64,000 nt of DNA from Arctopsyche grandis (GCF_051622035.1 NC_135356.1:1426001-1490000), one strand, 5' to 3'. Shown: positions 44,130 to 57,100, numbered from the stretch's first letter. Numbers and translations: made by a program. Notes: generated by a model from the sequence alone, not told the origin.

Positions 44130-44500
44130 GAAATCGGATAAATTGGCAAACTCCGATAGGAAACGGTCGACTTGGAGTCACAAATATCCAAGTCGGTAAT
44201 AAATTCTTTTCAATCGCGGTCAGCTCACGGGATTGAACCCAGCGACCTTTCGGTGCTCAGTATCAACACAACCACCGAGTCAAGAATGGGGGTCTGGTCG
44301 AAAGCATAATTTACTAGGGGTCAGCAAATTATGCTTTCGACCAGAGTGGTCCCGGGTTCGAGTCCCGCTGCTGGCCAGACCCTTAGTTTGTGACTCCCGG
44401 TCGATCGTTTCTTATCAGAGTTTGCCAATTTTTCTGATTTTCATTGAAAGTTCCTGTAAAATTGGCATTTCCTTTCCTATCTCTCCTGCTAATCTCAAGT
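44130..44500. mobile_element. Two SINE copies head to head
   Basis: A minus-strand copy (about 44290-44130) and a plus-strand copy (44325-44500, box B GGGTTCGAGTCCC, body TTGCCAATTTTTCTGATTTT) meet at a hairpin. CTGGTCGAAAGCATAATTT (44293-44311) pairs perfectly with its complement at 44325-44343. Confidence 0.7.
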
Positions 44501-44636
44501 TATTCAGCGTCTTGAGGTTCGCCAATTTGATTATAAAACACTGCGAAAATGTCTCCATATATGTCACTGTGGATGTTTGTATGAATTCGCATTGTATAAA
44601 ATGCTTATGTGTTTCGATTGTATTGCATCTGCTTAA

Positions 44637-44919
44637 GGGCGGTTTCAGACTAGCGTTTTTTTCTGCGCGTATACGGTCGTTTCGGCATACGCGCTTACAC
44701 GCGCGCTACTTTTCGCGCTTCAAAAAACCGGACGCGCGTACACGGGCTTATTCCGGCGTTTTCGCTCGAACCGGTTGTGGTGATTTAGTATCAACATGGA
44801 TAATACGAGCTTATAAACGCGTCTACGCTCGTATGGAAAACGACGCGCCTATACGCGCCTACATGCACTTCAAAAAACGAGATTATACGCGCGTATAAAA
44901 CGCTAGTCTGAAACCGCCC
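44637..44919. mobile_element. PIF/Harbinger-like MITE
   Basis: 23-bp perfect TIRs beginning GGGCGGTTTCAGACTAGCGT; TAA flanks both sides (44634-44636, 44920-44922). The interior is rich in GCGCGTATACG. The TIR start and 3-bp TAA target fit Harbinger. The frame 44233-44898 across it is not a gene. Confidence 0.75.
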
Positions 44920-45046
44920 TAAGTGCACTCGTCGCTTTGGAGCGATCTGTAAATGTGAGTGTGAGTGTTCATGTTCTATGAAATAAAATAAAATACAATA
45001 AAAATATTACTCGACGTTTGCACGATAAAATGATTCTCACAACGGA

Positions 45047-45174
45047 CGGTTCCCGGAAAGATGCACTAAATTGCACTGAATAGTAGCGCAGTTTTGAGAA
45101 GTCATAATTTTCAAAGGCGCTCAAAAAGATGTCTCGAGACTGCAACTATCTCGAGTGCATTTTTCCGGTCACCG
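45047..45174. mobile_element. MITE, short copy (GGAAAGATGCACT family)
   Basis: Inverted ends CCCGGAAAGATGCACT and GTGCATTTTTCCGGTCACC. Shares TTGCACTGAATAGTAGCGCA and AATTTTCAAAGGCGCTCAAA with the longer copy at 55430-55663, lacking its centre. Confidence 0.7.
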
Positions 45175-45532
45175 CAACCGACAAGTTTCTCCTACATTTC
45201 TTCAAACATGGGATTCACCGTTATCGATCCCTGTCAAGCAAGGATAAAATATCACCGAAAACACTCCAGGGAGTGATTTTTGGGACTGTATACCATGTAT
45301 ATAGGCTAGGGGTGCTGCGTTTTTTTCGCATGTTTAAGAGTATCTAAAAAAAAACACGTGCCACGTACCACTCAGTGTGTTTTCGCCCTTAGCCTCGCGT
45401 AGAAACGCTCAACTCGGTAAGCTTTTCTAAAAATTCTAAGGGGTGAATGTCATGACCTTCCGGAAGTACTGTTTAATCTTAAAGATTGATAAGTTTCTGC
45501 TCTGGTTTTTTTTTTTTGTTGCTCAGTGTTAT

Positions 45533-45815
45533 TACTAAAGCCCGGACCCTGAGGGGGCTGTATATTGTTCAAATGTTGTAAATGCATTGTTAAAGGTTTG
45601 CCGGACCTTTTTTACAAAGGCTTTACAACAATTGAACAATTAACGGCACGCTTCCGGTCCTACCTCTAGTTATTACTAAAGAGCGGACCCAGAGCGCGCT
45701 GTTCATTGTTCACATGTTGTAAATGCATTGTTAAAGGTTTGCCGAACCTTTTTTACAAAGCATTTACAATAATGGTACAATAGACGGCGCGCTTCCGGTC
45801 CTACCTCTAGTTATA
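45533..45815. mobile_element. Two tandem small hairpin MITEs (GGACC family)
   Basis: 45533-45669 and 45674-45815, each with ends ACTAAAG-GCGGACCC and CTTCCGGTCCTACCTCTAGT and the AATGCATTGTTAAAGGTTTG hairpin, separated by TTATT. Also at 605-725 and 48950-49020. Confidence 0.75.
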
Positions 45816-47279
45816 ACATACATAAATATGTACCCGATTTACAAGATATAATTCAATCGAGCTTTTCCAAAGCGCCATATGCTATCATTTGACTCCAAAC
45901 AATAACGATCAGATAAATTTATTTAAATCTGCAGTCAGTCAATAAATGTCCGGAATGTTCTCGCGTTTTAACCTATCGTAATTACTGACCACTCATCTTA
46001 CGTAAGTAATTGTTTACTCGTCTAAATCGGTAAAAGTAGTAATTTTCTTTAAAACAATATTTTATCATTTTATTTTGACCTTTTAAATTATTTGTATCTT
46101 CTTGATATTTTATGTTTATATTATTTATGGTGATGTTAAGTAATAAAAAAAAAATTGAACAAAATCCAACAGCCAGAAGTAGAACTTCTGTCTTGTGTAA
46201 GTTTCCCTATATTTTTGTATCGAAAATGCTTTCATTATCGAATTTTTGTTTTTATACTTTTTATATTCCTCAAATACATAACTGAAGTCATGGTCGAATT
46301 ATTTAATGTTAAAAATGCTCCTCTAGACGTACATAATTTAAATATACCTACATATTAAACATATTTTTGTGTAAAGCGAGGTATGAATATATGATTTTTC
46401 ATTGCTTTTTTTATTTATTTGAAGTAAAAGTGTGTTTTTTTAATTTTATTCGGATTTTAAACCATCATCAAGCCAGAAACAGATTCGTCACGCGGAAACA
46501 TATGGAAAAGAGCTTTTTATTTTAATATAAATTAAAGTCAAATAGAAATAAATTGAATAAAAAAAAAAAATAATTATATTTCCAATAAAGCATATAATTT
46601 TCGAATATTACAAAAGAATTATGTTTCGGAACGAATTTTCAGTTGGACTTAATTCAATACGGCCAAATCTTACATATTATAAGTAGATTTGTAAATTAGT
46701 AATCTATGTATTTATATTAAAAAAAATGTCATTTTGATATTTGTTGTAGCTAAATTTAAATTTAAAGTTTGCCGCTAAGAGATTTATTTGACTGCACTAT
46801 GAATATTGAATCGCGCTAGACAATGGTTTATATGTAATAAAAAAACTTTTAAATAATGGAAATTGCATACGTTAGATACAATATGATTCTATTATATTTT
46901 ATAAATTCTTTCTTTCATAAATTACTTGAGGAAAAATTCCAACTTTTCTTAGTAAAATGATTCCACATTTAAAAACTTTAAAAGGTTTCTCTTCGTTGGA
47001 GATGTGTATTTAAAAAAATTTAAGTTAAATGTGCATTCTTTCAATTTCATTCATATAAAAGTGCTTTTTAAACTTTCATAAAAACATGCATACAAGATTA
47101 GGCATTACAAAGTTTCAGGTTATGTAAATATGAAAACAAATGCATGGAGGGTTTCGTTTGGGCGAGCGCAGGCTGAAATTAAACGCCAAAGTCGAGTGCA
47201 GAATCGCAAATGTAGCTTAGTGCGTATGGAAAATGAAATGAAATGTACATATAATAAAAGATAATGAAAATATAATCAC
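45816..47279. other. No gene seen
   Basis: AT-rich; possible tiny splice-like pieces near 46168-46200 but nothing that can be supported. Confidence 0.4.
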
Positions 47280-47548
47280 CTGCGCCGCAGTGAGATGTTC
47301 TATGATCGGAGCACTGGACATGGGAGCAGTTCCGCTGAAGGATGCCATCCTGAACGTCCTCACTCCACGAAGGATCAACGTCGAATTGATAACCATGGCG
47401 GGAAACACCGGTAATAAAGCAAGTACAAACAAACAGTCTACAGCGACGGCGCACTCGGCCCATCTGACGTTTGACGCACTGCTGCCAACGTATACATGTG
47501 ACAGCTGGTAATGGTTGAAAAATGTGGCCAGCATTATTCTGACAACTC
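47280..47548 (-). CDS. Coding exon of unrecognised multi-pass membrane protein
   Basis: The minus-strand open frame has a good donor (GCGCAG/GTGATT at 47280) and an acceptor-like ACGATAG at 47549; phase in is 1, phase out 0. About 89 residues: IMLATFFNHYQLSHVYVGSS, then a hydrophobic segment AVAVDCLFVLALLPVFPAMV that would cross a membrane, and ILRGVRTFRMASFSG. GC content and codon use are higher than in the AT-rich surroundings, which supports coding. I do not recognise the family, and no partner exon was found. ATG at IMLATFF could even be a start. Confidence 0.45.
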
Positions 47549-47628
47549 CTATCGTTGAATTGGCGTGCAATTGTATGATACAGTTGTAATAAATCAATAT
47601 ATTATCAGTATATCAGTTATTAGCGAAT

Positions 47629-47757
47629 GGGGCCGTCGACACCTACAATATTACTTACAATATTTTCCATAACCAGTTCCCAAATAGCAACTACAGGTTG
47701 TAATATCGGAACTGTATATGGAAAATATTGTGGCATATTGTTGGTGTCAACGGCCCC
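47629..47757. mobile_element. Small MITE (GGGGCCGT ends)
   Basis: GGGGCCGTCGACACC and its near-complement GGTGTCAACGGCCCC bound 129 bp of inverted sequence (TTACAATATTTTCCAT / ATGGAAAATATTGTGG). AAT flanks each side. Confidence 0.75.
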
Positions 47758-48030
47758 AATGGGAGCACCGCTCAGACGTTGAAAGATATTCAAACTTTAA
47801 CTTTACAAAAGGGAGCCTGAAAAACGAAAAAGAAACAAAGAAATTTCATAATTATAACACTACGTCTTTCTCATCTTCTCTTCGGTTGGCGGAAATGCCA
47901 ATGGTTAGGTTGGCATTTTGCTAACTGGCCGACTCCCACTCCCCGGAAAAAAATACGAATCCAGAGGCGGGGTGATGGGAGCAATCGCCCCCTCCCGATA
48001 ATCGATATTTTGTTGAATACTGATGTATAT

Positions 48031-48600
48031 ATGTTTTCTAATATATTTATTGTACATTAATATTGAAATCAATGTATTTATGATATTTTAAAGTGATTCA
48101 AACTTAAGTATAATTATATGGGTCTACGTGACGAGACAGAATGTTAAATTACAGAAAACACAAATATCGGCAAAGATCGAAAATCGAAAGATCAAAAAAA
48201 TATAGTGCATGGTAAACGGTACATACTCACTTAATTTGCGCGAGCAGGATACAACAGGAACAAGAGGAACATGCTTTTCCTCCCGTATTCTGCGCGCGCA
48301 CATTAATACGGGAGGAAAAGCCTGTTCCTCTTGTTCCTGTTTTATCCTGCTCGCGCAAATTAAGTGAATATGTACGTGAGTATGTACCGTTTACCATGCA
48401 CCATTTTTTTTTTTTTGATTTTTCGACTTAAGATCTTTCGATTTTCGATCTTTGCCTTCCGATATTTGCGTTTTCTGTTATTTAACATTCTGTCTCGTCA
48501 CGGAAACCGATGTTTTCTAATATATTTATTGTACATTATTATTGAAATCAATGTATTTATGATATTTTTAAGTGATTCAAACTTAAGTATAATTATATAT
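48031..48600. repeat. 89-bp direct repeats flanking a foldback MITE
   Basis: 48031-48119 and 48510-48598 are near-identical (ATGTTTTCTAATATATTTAT ... CTTAAGTATAATTATAT), with about three differences. The foldback element 48120-48509 lies exactly between them. Confidence 0.85.
48120..48509. mobile_element. Foldback MITE, copy 2 (390 bp)
   Basis: Begins GGGTCTACGTGACGAGACAG and ends with the complement CTGTCTCGTCACGGAAACC. The interior is homologous to 43009-43382, with arms about 170 bp. Confidence 0.85.
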
Positions 48601-51600
48601 ATTGAAATTATCATCATTCTTGTAAATTAGTGATTTTGGGAAAAAAATTCGTAGTTCAATGAAAAATTTTTTTCTGCCAAACTAATTTATTTATCTAAAA
48701 AATTTAACTTAAATTATATTAAAAATTACAATAGCTATACAAAATACACTATTTAATATTTAGTTGGGCAAAATTTAGATATTCTCGATAGGGTTCAAGT
48801 CTGGACTGTTACCTGGCCATTCCAATGACAAAATGCCCTTCTTTGCAATAAATTCTTTCACCTAAAATTTACAGAATAAAATTAGCTTGATATACTTAAT
48901 TTTAGTTATTGATTATGATTAGAGGCAGGATAGTCACAGTTCTATCCATTGTTCGGCAAACCTTTAACAATGCATTTACAACCTTTGAACAATACACGGC
49001 TCCCTCAGGCTCCGGTGACCAATTACGATATGAGGCAGTGGAAAAAAAACACCTTATGGATTTGGCACGATGGCACGGCGCAGAATCGCCCTGGAAAATG
49101 AATTCCGATTCGTGCGAATATATATTGATTGAAATTTTTATAGATATGCACATTTAAGCAGTGACTTAAAACAACAGCAAATTATTACTTTCTATACTGA
49201 CAGCTCTGATGACTGTTGGTGTCATTGTTTATTCTCTTTTTTTTGCAGTAAGCAACATATATTTAAACTAAACAAATGCTTAATAGGGAATGTAGGAAAA
49301 TTGGATGACAAAGAATGAATATACCAAGAGATATAACACCATTTGCAATATTTATTCTTTTTAAGACAAAATTCAACAGGAAATTAGTGAAGAAACATTT
49401 ACATACAAACAAGCAATTAGATTTCAAAATTTGATTAAGGCAGAGGGGAAAGGTCGACTAATGTTAACATACAATTTTCAATAAGTGGCGTTCGATGAGA
49501 TATAAAAATGGACGACAAATCCTCATCTGCACAAAATCGTTTCTTTAGTCAACACGCACTTTACCACATATATATTTATATGTATATATAGTTAAGGAAA
49601 ACTTTAGTAAAAAGAGATTTCACAAATTAATATCGAAAGATTTAAAAACTCGTTGGATAAGTTCTTATATAATCGATTTTATAAAATACACCCAACACCA
49701 AAAGTAAATTAATGATTGGTCGACGCAACGTATGTATAATAGAAATTTTTAAATGAAAAAAATCCAAAATATCAAAACAGTTTTGAACAAAAGGATCAAT
49801 GAATCATATAATAAACAAAGGAAACAAATTGAATAAAAACGAAATACAACTATTCAAAACTTTTATTGGTATGTTTATAAGTGTCACTGATTTTTTTGGT
49901 TTTTTTTTTTGTTAATTATTTTGGTTAAATATTGATTTTATGAATTACCGCATGTAAATATGTAATTGTAGCATTGATATATGAGATTCCAAGCAGAATT
50001 TCCTTTCAGAAGTATTAACAATCATTTATAACAGCAAGAATATATATTTTTTTTTTTTAAAAAAGAATTGGTTTCTAATTGTTATATATGTACAGTTTAT
50101 TCGAAATGTATGCGCATGTATCATATTTATATAATCCTCAACTATTGAGTTTATTACCACCTAGCTACCGATTGCCTCAACATGACAATAAATAATATTT
50201 AAAAAATAACATTCAAAGATGATTCATAAATAACATCATAAAAAATTAAGCACTGACATGTAAGTTTATATAATAAACAGTACATTAATTAGATGACCGT
50301 CATCATTATTTTTACATAATATACAGACATGGCATAAGTATTACAAAACGCTTAACTATGTCTTACAAATCAAGCAATAACTTATGCCTAAATATAATCA
50401 CATATCAGTTTATATTTCGACATCAAAATTTTATGCATAAATTATCAATTTTTTACATCAATGAATATTTAAAAAAAAAAAAAAAACTAAACATGAAACT
50501 AAAAAATTTGATTTTTATGTGCGAATATGCGGTAAATTAATTAGTTTAAAAAATTGATTACTTAAAACTAGTGAAAAAATAAATATTAATGAGATTTTTA
50601 CTAATTAGTCTAGCTAAAAAAATTATTTAAATAAATTATAATAATAATAATAATAATAAAAAAACAACAAAATTTTATTCAAATCAGTGTTTTACATCAT
50701 TTTTCAAATTACAATTCAATTCAAGATTAAAAATTTAATTTGTAATGGATTAAAAGATGCAAACAGTACTACGCCCGTTATATCTTTGTTTCATTTAAAG
50801 AACAGAGAAAAACGCTGTATGGACTGTTAACGCTATTAATTTCCAAAATAAAAAAGGACTAAAATTAACTTATTCAAAAACACTGATAAATGTCATGAAA
50901 TAAAATTGTCATAACTATTATTTAAAAATACACTTTTCATTACGAGTAGAAATCAAATTTAAATTTTGATAAATGTCATATGTATATACATATAATATAA
51001 GATTATTACCGGAGACAGGACATTCGTATAAGGCAACAGCAGGTGTAACAGTTAGGAAGCTCAACAAATCAATCATACAACAACCAAAAACACAAAGTCA
51101 CCTTAATAATTATCATGATTGTCAATCTGGCCACTGCAATCGGGCCTGTATAAATGTTTCCATTTAGAATATTGGCAACTGTGTATTGAACGATCCAAAA
51201 ATCCTGTCCCCGTTGTTAAGAATACACGAAAAATCATACATAAATACAATGTGTATACATGACAAAAACGCTCAACCCATGAAAACCACAAGATAAATAT
51301 GTAAAATAGTCTAAATTTTATCTTACAAACTACACACGAGCCACAGCTTCGGTTGAGTAATTTTATTAGTACAGAAAGTATTCAGGTCCAAACTCCGTGT
51401 GACACAGAGTGCATACAATTTTCCATTACATTATTTATGCATACAATATTGTGTGTAGATGAACGTATGCATGTGTGACGTCATTCTACAAAATCAACTA
51501 GTACACGTGTGGTTATGTATGCAACATCTTTAACAACTTAATAACGATCACTATAACGACTCTTTCGTTCCTTAACCGCATGGCAAAATCAAAATTTGCT

Positions 51601-52423
51601 GAGATTATTGCGTGAACAATAAATAATAATAAAAAAAAAGATGGTTCAAATGTGTATATACATACATATAGTATGACTCGTTCAATTTTCATCAGAAATA
51701 TACATATAAGAGGCGTTCGCGCTAGCAGTTTTTAATATACATATTTGAACTGCCAACGGAAAATCCACTCATTTACATTCGTTATAAATTAATATAATGT
51801 ATATCAAATGCTTAAAATTAAACACAGCAGTCTCATTGGAAAGGAAAAAAAATACTTGACTGAATTGAATAACCTCTTGCCAGCTTACATACATATGTGG
51901 TACGCGACAGTCTCAATTTGATTATTACGATTTATACTAATTTATGGACTTGGAAGCTCATTGCGAGATCTAGTCTACGTACCATATCCTTAAAATGCAA
52001 CGGTGATATGTCCACAATTCGGCCATAATGAAATACTAAGGGAACAATTTAAACGTCCATTTTATGAAATAAATGTGCATTTAAAAATTTTGTACATTAA
52101 AAAAGTTTCTGTACATTACAAAAAATTTGCGTGCATTTCTAAATTACGGATACAAATTGCACTAGAGAGTTTGCTTTGATCATTGAAAAAAATATTTGCT
52201 ACTTAAAAAGTGAATGAAATGTGCATTTAAATGACAAGATGAACTGCATCGGCAACGTCAGCGAATACCAAAATACAAACCAACGTTCGTTTAGGTTTTA
52301 TTTATTTATGGTTTGGTTAGGTTAGCTTAAGTTAGGGTTGGTTTTATTTATTTAAAATTACATGTCACTACAGAGAAACAAAAGTTAACACTTTTGACGG
52401 TTGACAGTTGTCAATAGCGGAAG
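48601..52423. other. Long AT-rich stretch, no gene seen
   Basis: Apart from a MITE fragment at 48950-49020 and a short (AAT)n at 50638-50660, this region has no repeat I could pair and no splice-consistent coding segment. If the exon at 47.3 kb belongs to a minus-strand gene with the promoter-like block at 53.7 kb, this is its intron. Confidence 0.4.
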
Positions 52424-52431
52424 ACTGCAAC

Positions 52432-52630
52432 CAGTGCCGGCCTTACACCTGATGGCGCCCTCGGGCAATTTTTTCTAAACACCCCTAGAAAAAAGTTTTG
52501 CCTTCGGCGCTCTAATCTAAAATTTTGAATGGCTTTTGGCGCTCTAATTTTAAATTTTAAAGCGCTTTTGGCGCATCGTTCGGCGCCCCTGGGCGCCACC
52601 CGACCCAGCCCCCCCCTAAAACCGGCACTG
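52432..52630. mobile_element. hAT-type MITE with perfect 8-bp duplication
   Basis: Ends CAGTGCCGG / CCGGCACTG; ACTGCAAC flanks both sides (52424-52431, 52631-52638). Same family as 36328-36540 with GGCGCTCTAA and TTTGGCGCATCGT units. The minus frame 52411-52671 is its translation. Confidence 0.9.
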
Positions 52631-52654
52631 ACTGCAACGTTGCCACTTTTTGTA

Positions 52655-52888
52655 TCGAATGATCGTTTCATATTGTGTAATGGTCACTTTATAGCGCCAA
52701 GATATTTAATGCACCGAAAATGATGCAAATTTCTAATGCACAAACATTTTTTTTAAGATACAAAGTATTTTTCGAATGATCGTTTCATATTTTGTAATGG
52801 TCACTTTATAGCGCCAAAATATTTAATGCACCGAAAATAATGCAAATTTCTAATGCACAAACATTTTTTTTAAGACACAAAGTATTTT
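52655..52888. repeat. Tandem duplication, two 117-bp units
   Basis: Both units start TCGAATGATCGTTTCATATT and contain GGTCACTTTATAGCGCCAA and TTTCTAATGCACAAACA. They differ at only a few positions, so the duplication is recent. Confidence 0.9.
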
Positions 52889-53639
52889 TCTCAATGTACA
52901 GTTAAATCGTACCCAAATACGAATGCGGTTCGGTTCCAGTTCTAGCAGAGTATTAAAATTAAATATAATAAACAAATACTAGTAAAAAAATAAATGAAAA
53001 ATTTATATTTTTATATTCAGTCATATTATTATCTTTAAACGCCACTCTAAACAATTGGATTGTGTTAAATTATCACCTTTGCACTTTAAGGACGAAATAT
53101 ATATAAAATATACGTATTCAAAAATTACCTACTATTATTATTGCTTGAATCGTTGTTTGAGTTGAATCTAAAAAGACACAATATGCCGACAAGAGGTTAA
53201 ATAATTTAATTTCACGTTTAAATTGAAAAAACTTACTTAAATAATATTTTTTATAAAGAAATAATATCGCAACAAGTATTGAATCATCCCGAAAGTTCTC
53301 CTCGTTTAACGTGACGATGCACAGAATGTGCGGCCCGACACATATATATATACGAGTCTAAACAGTATCTAAACTCGTATATATATATACGAGTCTAAAC
53401 AGAACCCCCCTATATACATATGTATGTATGTACATTTGTTTAGAATTGAATTTTCATCTATCGGTAAGTAAAATCGGTCCGTCGGTTCGTTTCTGACGAA
53501 ACGTCAAAGATCTTTGGGACGACACGGCTACTCGAAAACAAAACGCATTAATCGATATTAAATATAACGTTCAGACTATCAATCCGATTCACAAAATTGA
53601 ATAGATCACAGTCAGGTCACAACAAAAATCATACCTTTA
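52889..53639. other. No gene seen; short inverted TA-rich repeat
   Basis: 53338-53400 contains TATACGAGTCTAAACAG repeated direct and inverted. Otherwise empty. Confidence 0.4.
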
Positions 53640-53830
53640 CTTACTTTAACAATATAACTGTTTCCGTATAATCAAACTGCGAACACTAAATATCACAATG
53701 AACTCTTACAGAGCCGTTTACAAATCTTCGCCGATTGGAGTCGTCGACTTTGTAACCGTCGATTTGTAAATACACTCGCTCGCGATTTCATTAAGGCGAC
53801 CCATACAAAGGTCGGCAAACCTTGCAGTCA
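53640..53830 (-). promoter_or_regulatory. Possible promoter / 5' UTR block on minus strand
   Basis: GC-richer, non-repetitive patch (GCGAGCGAGTG, CAAATCGACGG, GTCGACGACTCCAATCGGCG) ending in donor-like GTAAGTAAAGGTATGA on the minus strand. It lies just past the 3' end of the SCaMC gene and upstream of the membrane exon at 47.3 kb. Weak, context-based call. Confidence 0.2.
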
Positions 53831-53892
53831 ACATTCCTTTCTTATTATTTGTTTTTTTTTTTTTTGATTATTATTTTCTGATGAAATTTCAA

Positions 53893-53898
53893 TTTATT
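53893..53898 (-). terminator. Candidate polyadenylation signal of SCaMC
   Basis: AATAAA on the minus strand, about 85 bases after the SCaMC stop codon. Confidence 0.5.
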
Positions 53899-53981
53899 TA
53901 GATAATAAACATTGATATAGTAAAAGCCTATATGAGAAGGAATATAAATACTATAACGAAATTTCCTAGAGAGCCTTGCCA

Positions 53982-54166
53982 TCATGTCATATTGACGCCC
54001 AGACTTCTGCTCGCATACTCGTACACGACATAACTGATTGAAACGGCCGGTATCACTTTAATGAAGTTCGGCGTGATGCCTCGGTACAATCCTAAGGCTC
54101 CTTCTTTTTTTATTATGTTACGGAATACTCCGCGCATCGTTTGGTCCACACCTCTTGTTGCAGTTT
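53982..54166 (-). CDS. SCaMC: SCaMC last exon
   Basis: Acceptor TTTATGTTTCAG; the first two bases complete a Glu codon with the previous exon. Encodes [20 protein letters not shown] and ends SLGVNMT then stop. Confidence 0.93.
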
Positions 54167-57100
54167 CTGAAACATAAAAGTGGCACAATCAGTGATTTTG
54201 TATGAACGTACACTGGAAATATCACCAAATTTACTACAAAGCTGTACTATGAATACCAAACGAAATACTCTTGTGCATTAGCCCCTTCGGCCAAAACTAC
54301 TTACATACATACATACATATACCAATTGTATAACAACAAATCATGCATATATAGGGGTTCAAAAGCGCGTCATTTTCATTATTTTTTACATATTGACTAC
54401 TTCAAAATTGGTAATTGGATTATTAGTCACATTGCGATCGCCCAAAAGACAATTTTTTTCAGGAAAATCGAAATCCCAAATGAATACGGAATGTTTGGCA
54501 CTCGAATTACACGACTCATGTTCAATGCATTTTTTTTTCAATACTACCTGGAAAGGCTTAGCGGGTAGTATTCTTGTTTATTTTTTACATACTCAAAATA
54601 CAACGGCTATCGACGTATTTAAAGCTCATGGGCTTGTCGGCAAAACGGCGATCGTTATTGAAAGGGTTAATTAATTGAACTATTCATATAGAAGATTATT
54701 CATAATAAGCGTTCTTTTCTTTCTCTGTCGACCACCTTCATCCCCAATTACTCCGAATAATCGAGGTTCTACTGTACTTATCAGTGTAAAGCACTCGTTT
54801 TCAAATCAGTGGTATATACCAATAACACTGAGCAACAAAAAATCACGCTTTTGAGTTACCAGAGCGGAAACTAATCAATCTGAATTAAGTTTGACCCACT
54901 AAATTCGAATATGATAATGAAACGTGTAAGCGGTCAGACTGGTTGCCATCTCGCTTGCACCAACGCCATCTGCGTCAGAAATGTGTACGAACACGGGCAC
55001 CAACGAAAGCCTTTCTAACGCAATTACCGCTCGAGTATAACATGAGAAAAAAAAATTTGACTTTTAAAATTCGCTAGATAATTAATTATAAGTATTTTAA
55101 AGCAATAAAATATCACAATCAATAGGAAAAATATCTCATTTTGAACACAGAAATACTAGATTTTGATTTACCGACCGCAAAAGCTAAAAAAATGGAATTT
55201 TTTAAATCGCTTATATCTCATAAACGAGAGCGAACCAACAAAAATCATTATCATATTCGAATTCAGTGGGTCAAAACTTCGTAAAGATTGATCAGCTCTC
55301 ATCAGGTCTCAGCTCTTGTAATTTTTTTTGTTGCTCGGTGTCATTTGTGATGATTTTTCTAACAGTCCGTAATTGCAAAGTGCATGAAAGTCTCAATTCA
55401 AACCTACACACATATATATGAACACTACGATGACCGGAAAAATGCACTCAAGATAGTTGCACTAAGATGTTTTAGGAGAACTAACGCAATAGAATTCCAT
55501 AAAAAAGCGACAAGGGGTATTTGGATGTTATCCGAGGGTGATAACCTTTTTTTTGTGGAATTCTATTGCGTAAGTTCTTTTTGAGCGCCTTTGAAAATTA
55601 TGACTTCTCGAAACTGCGCTACTATTCAGTGCAATTTAGTGCATTTTTCCGGGTACCATACACTACACACATGCCATTATGAAACTATCACATGTATCGG
55701 AAATATAAACAATTAAGAGTGAAAAAAAATAAACAAAAAAAATAAAATAAAATATTCACCTTGTGCTTGCAACCTAGTTCGAACAAGTGCGAGTGGGTAA
55801 GAACAAACTTGACCGAGAGTAGAGGAAGCGCTACCGCAAGCAAGTAGGAGGAATATACCGGGTTGCTCGTTTCCAGGATGATTTTTCAGATATTTCTTCT
55901 TCAAGGTTTCATAAACTGCCAAATCAATACCGGCATAAGGAATGATACCTAAAATATTTGGAATGTAGCCTTTGTAAAAGCTCCGCAGCCCCTCTCGCAG
56001 GTAGATCTTCTTGGCCGCGTCTCCGATCCCGCTATACTGTCCGGTCTTCCGTAACGCCAGTCGCGTCTTCAACACTTCCAGGGGATAGATCACGGTCTGG
56101 CTGATGCCGCCGGCCATCGCGCCGGCCATGAACCGTTCGTAGATCTCCAGCGGGGCACCCTTTCTGTCGCCGAGGATTAGCCGTTTGCACTGTTCGTACG
56201 CGGCGAACTTGATCGCCGACTCCGGAGCGATTTTGATCACGTTTATTCCGTTCCCTCTCCACAGGCCCGTCAGACCGCCCTCTTTGAGCATATTGGTAAG
56301 GCAGTTTGTCATTTTTTCTCTAGTCGGGTTAACCTATAAAGAGAAAAATCATCGAAAATGTCACACACACGCACACTTTACACGTGTAGATACAAATTTT
56401 ATATAATATAAGAGGGTAAGACGACGAGTAATCGATTCATGCATGTACGATGTAAATTTTCAAGTGAATAATAAATCACCGTTGAATAATAATACCGTGT
56501 GTAATTTACCCTTGTATATTATATATAAATGTTTTTATTGATGCATACTCGATTTTCGAGCGTTGTCGCTTCCCTGTGACAAACAATTTATTATTGCCTG
56601 CCAATTGTCTTGGGAAAGACATTGTCCGATAGTATTCCATTGCCTCCTAGAGTGAAGTTTTTTTAACTATCTAAACCAGCGTTTATCAAAAGTGTAGTTT
56701 GCCTCTCATTAGTAAATCATGTATTATCTTAGTATTTAAAATTTCAAAATACATATGTGCAATAGAATATATGTATGTAAATACATGGGAAAGTTTTTCG
56801 ATTAGTTTTAAATGTTCGCTATAGCCGAAAAATCCGCTTAATGAATCTTCGCTAAGTTTTGCATACGTAAACAACAAAAAGTTTTTTTTTTAGATACTAA
56901 CATTTTATGTATATGGGATAAATGCGAAAATTCAATAAATGCTAAAATGTCATAAGCGGCCAAAGTAAAAAAACCTTTATAATAAATCATCATATTTGAA
57001 ATTTATTTAAAAGTGAATTTATTAAAAAAAAAAATCGCTAGTTTACAATAATTGAAAAACATCACGAAATAGTAGTCTTAATTTTATTTTGAAAAAAATT

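Noticed and set aside
44233..44898. 221-residue open frame
   Set aside because: Crosses a SINE and a Harbinger-like MITE; composition follows the repeats.
52295..52345. GGTTAGGTTAGCTTAAGTTAGGG, resembling the insect telomere repeat TTAGG
   Set aside because: Only two or three imperfect units; too short to call an interstitial telomere.
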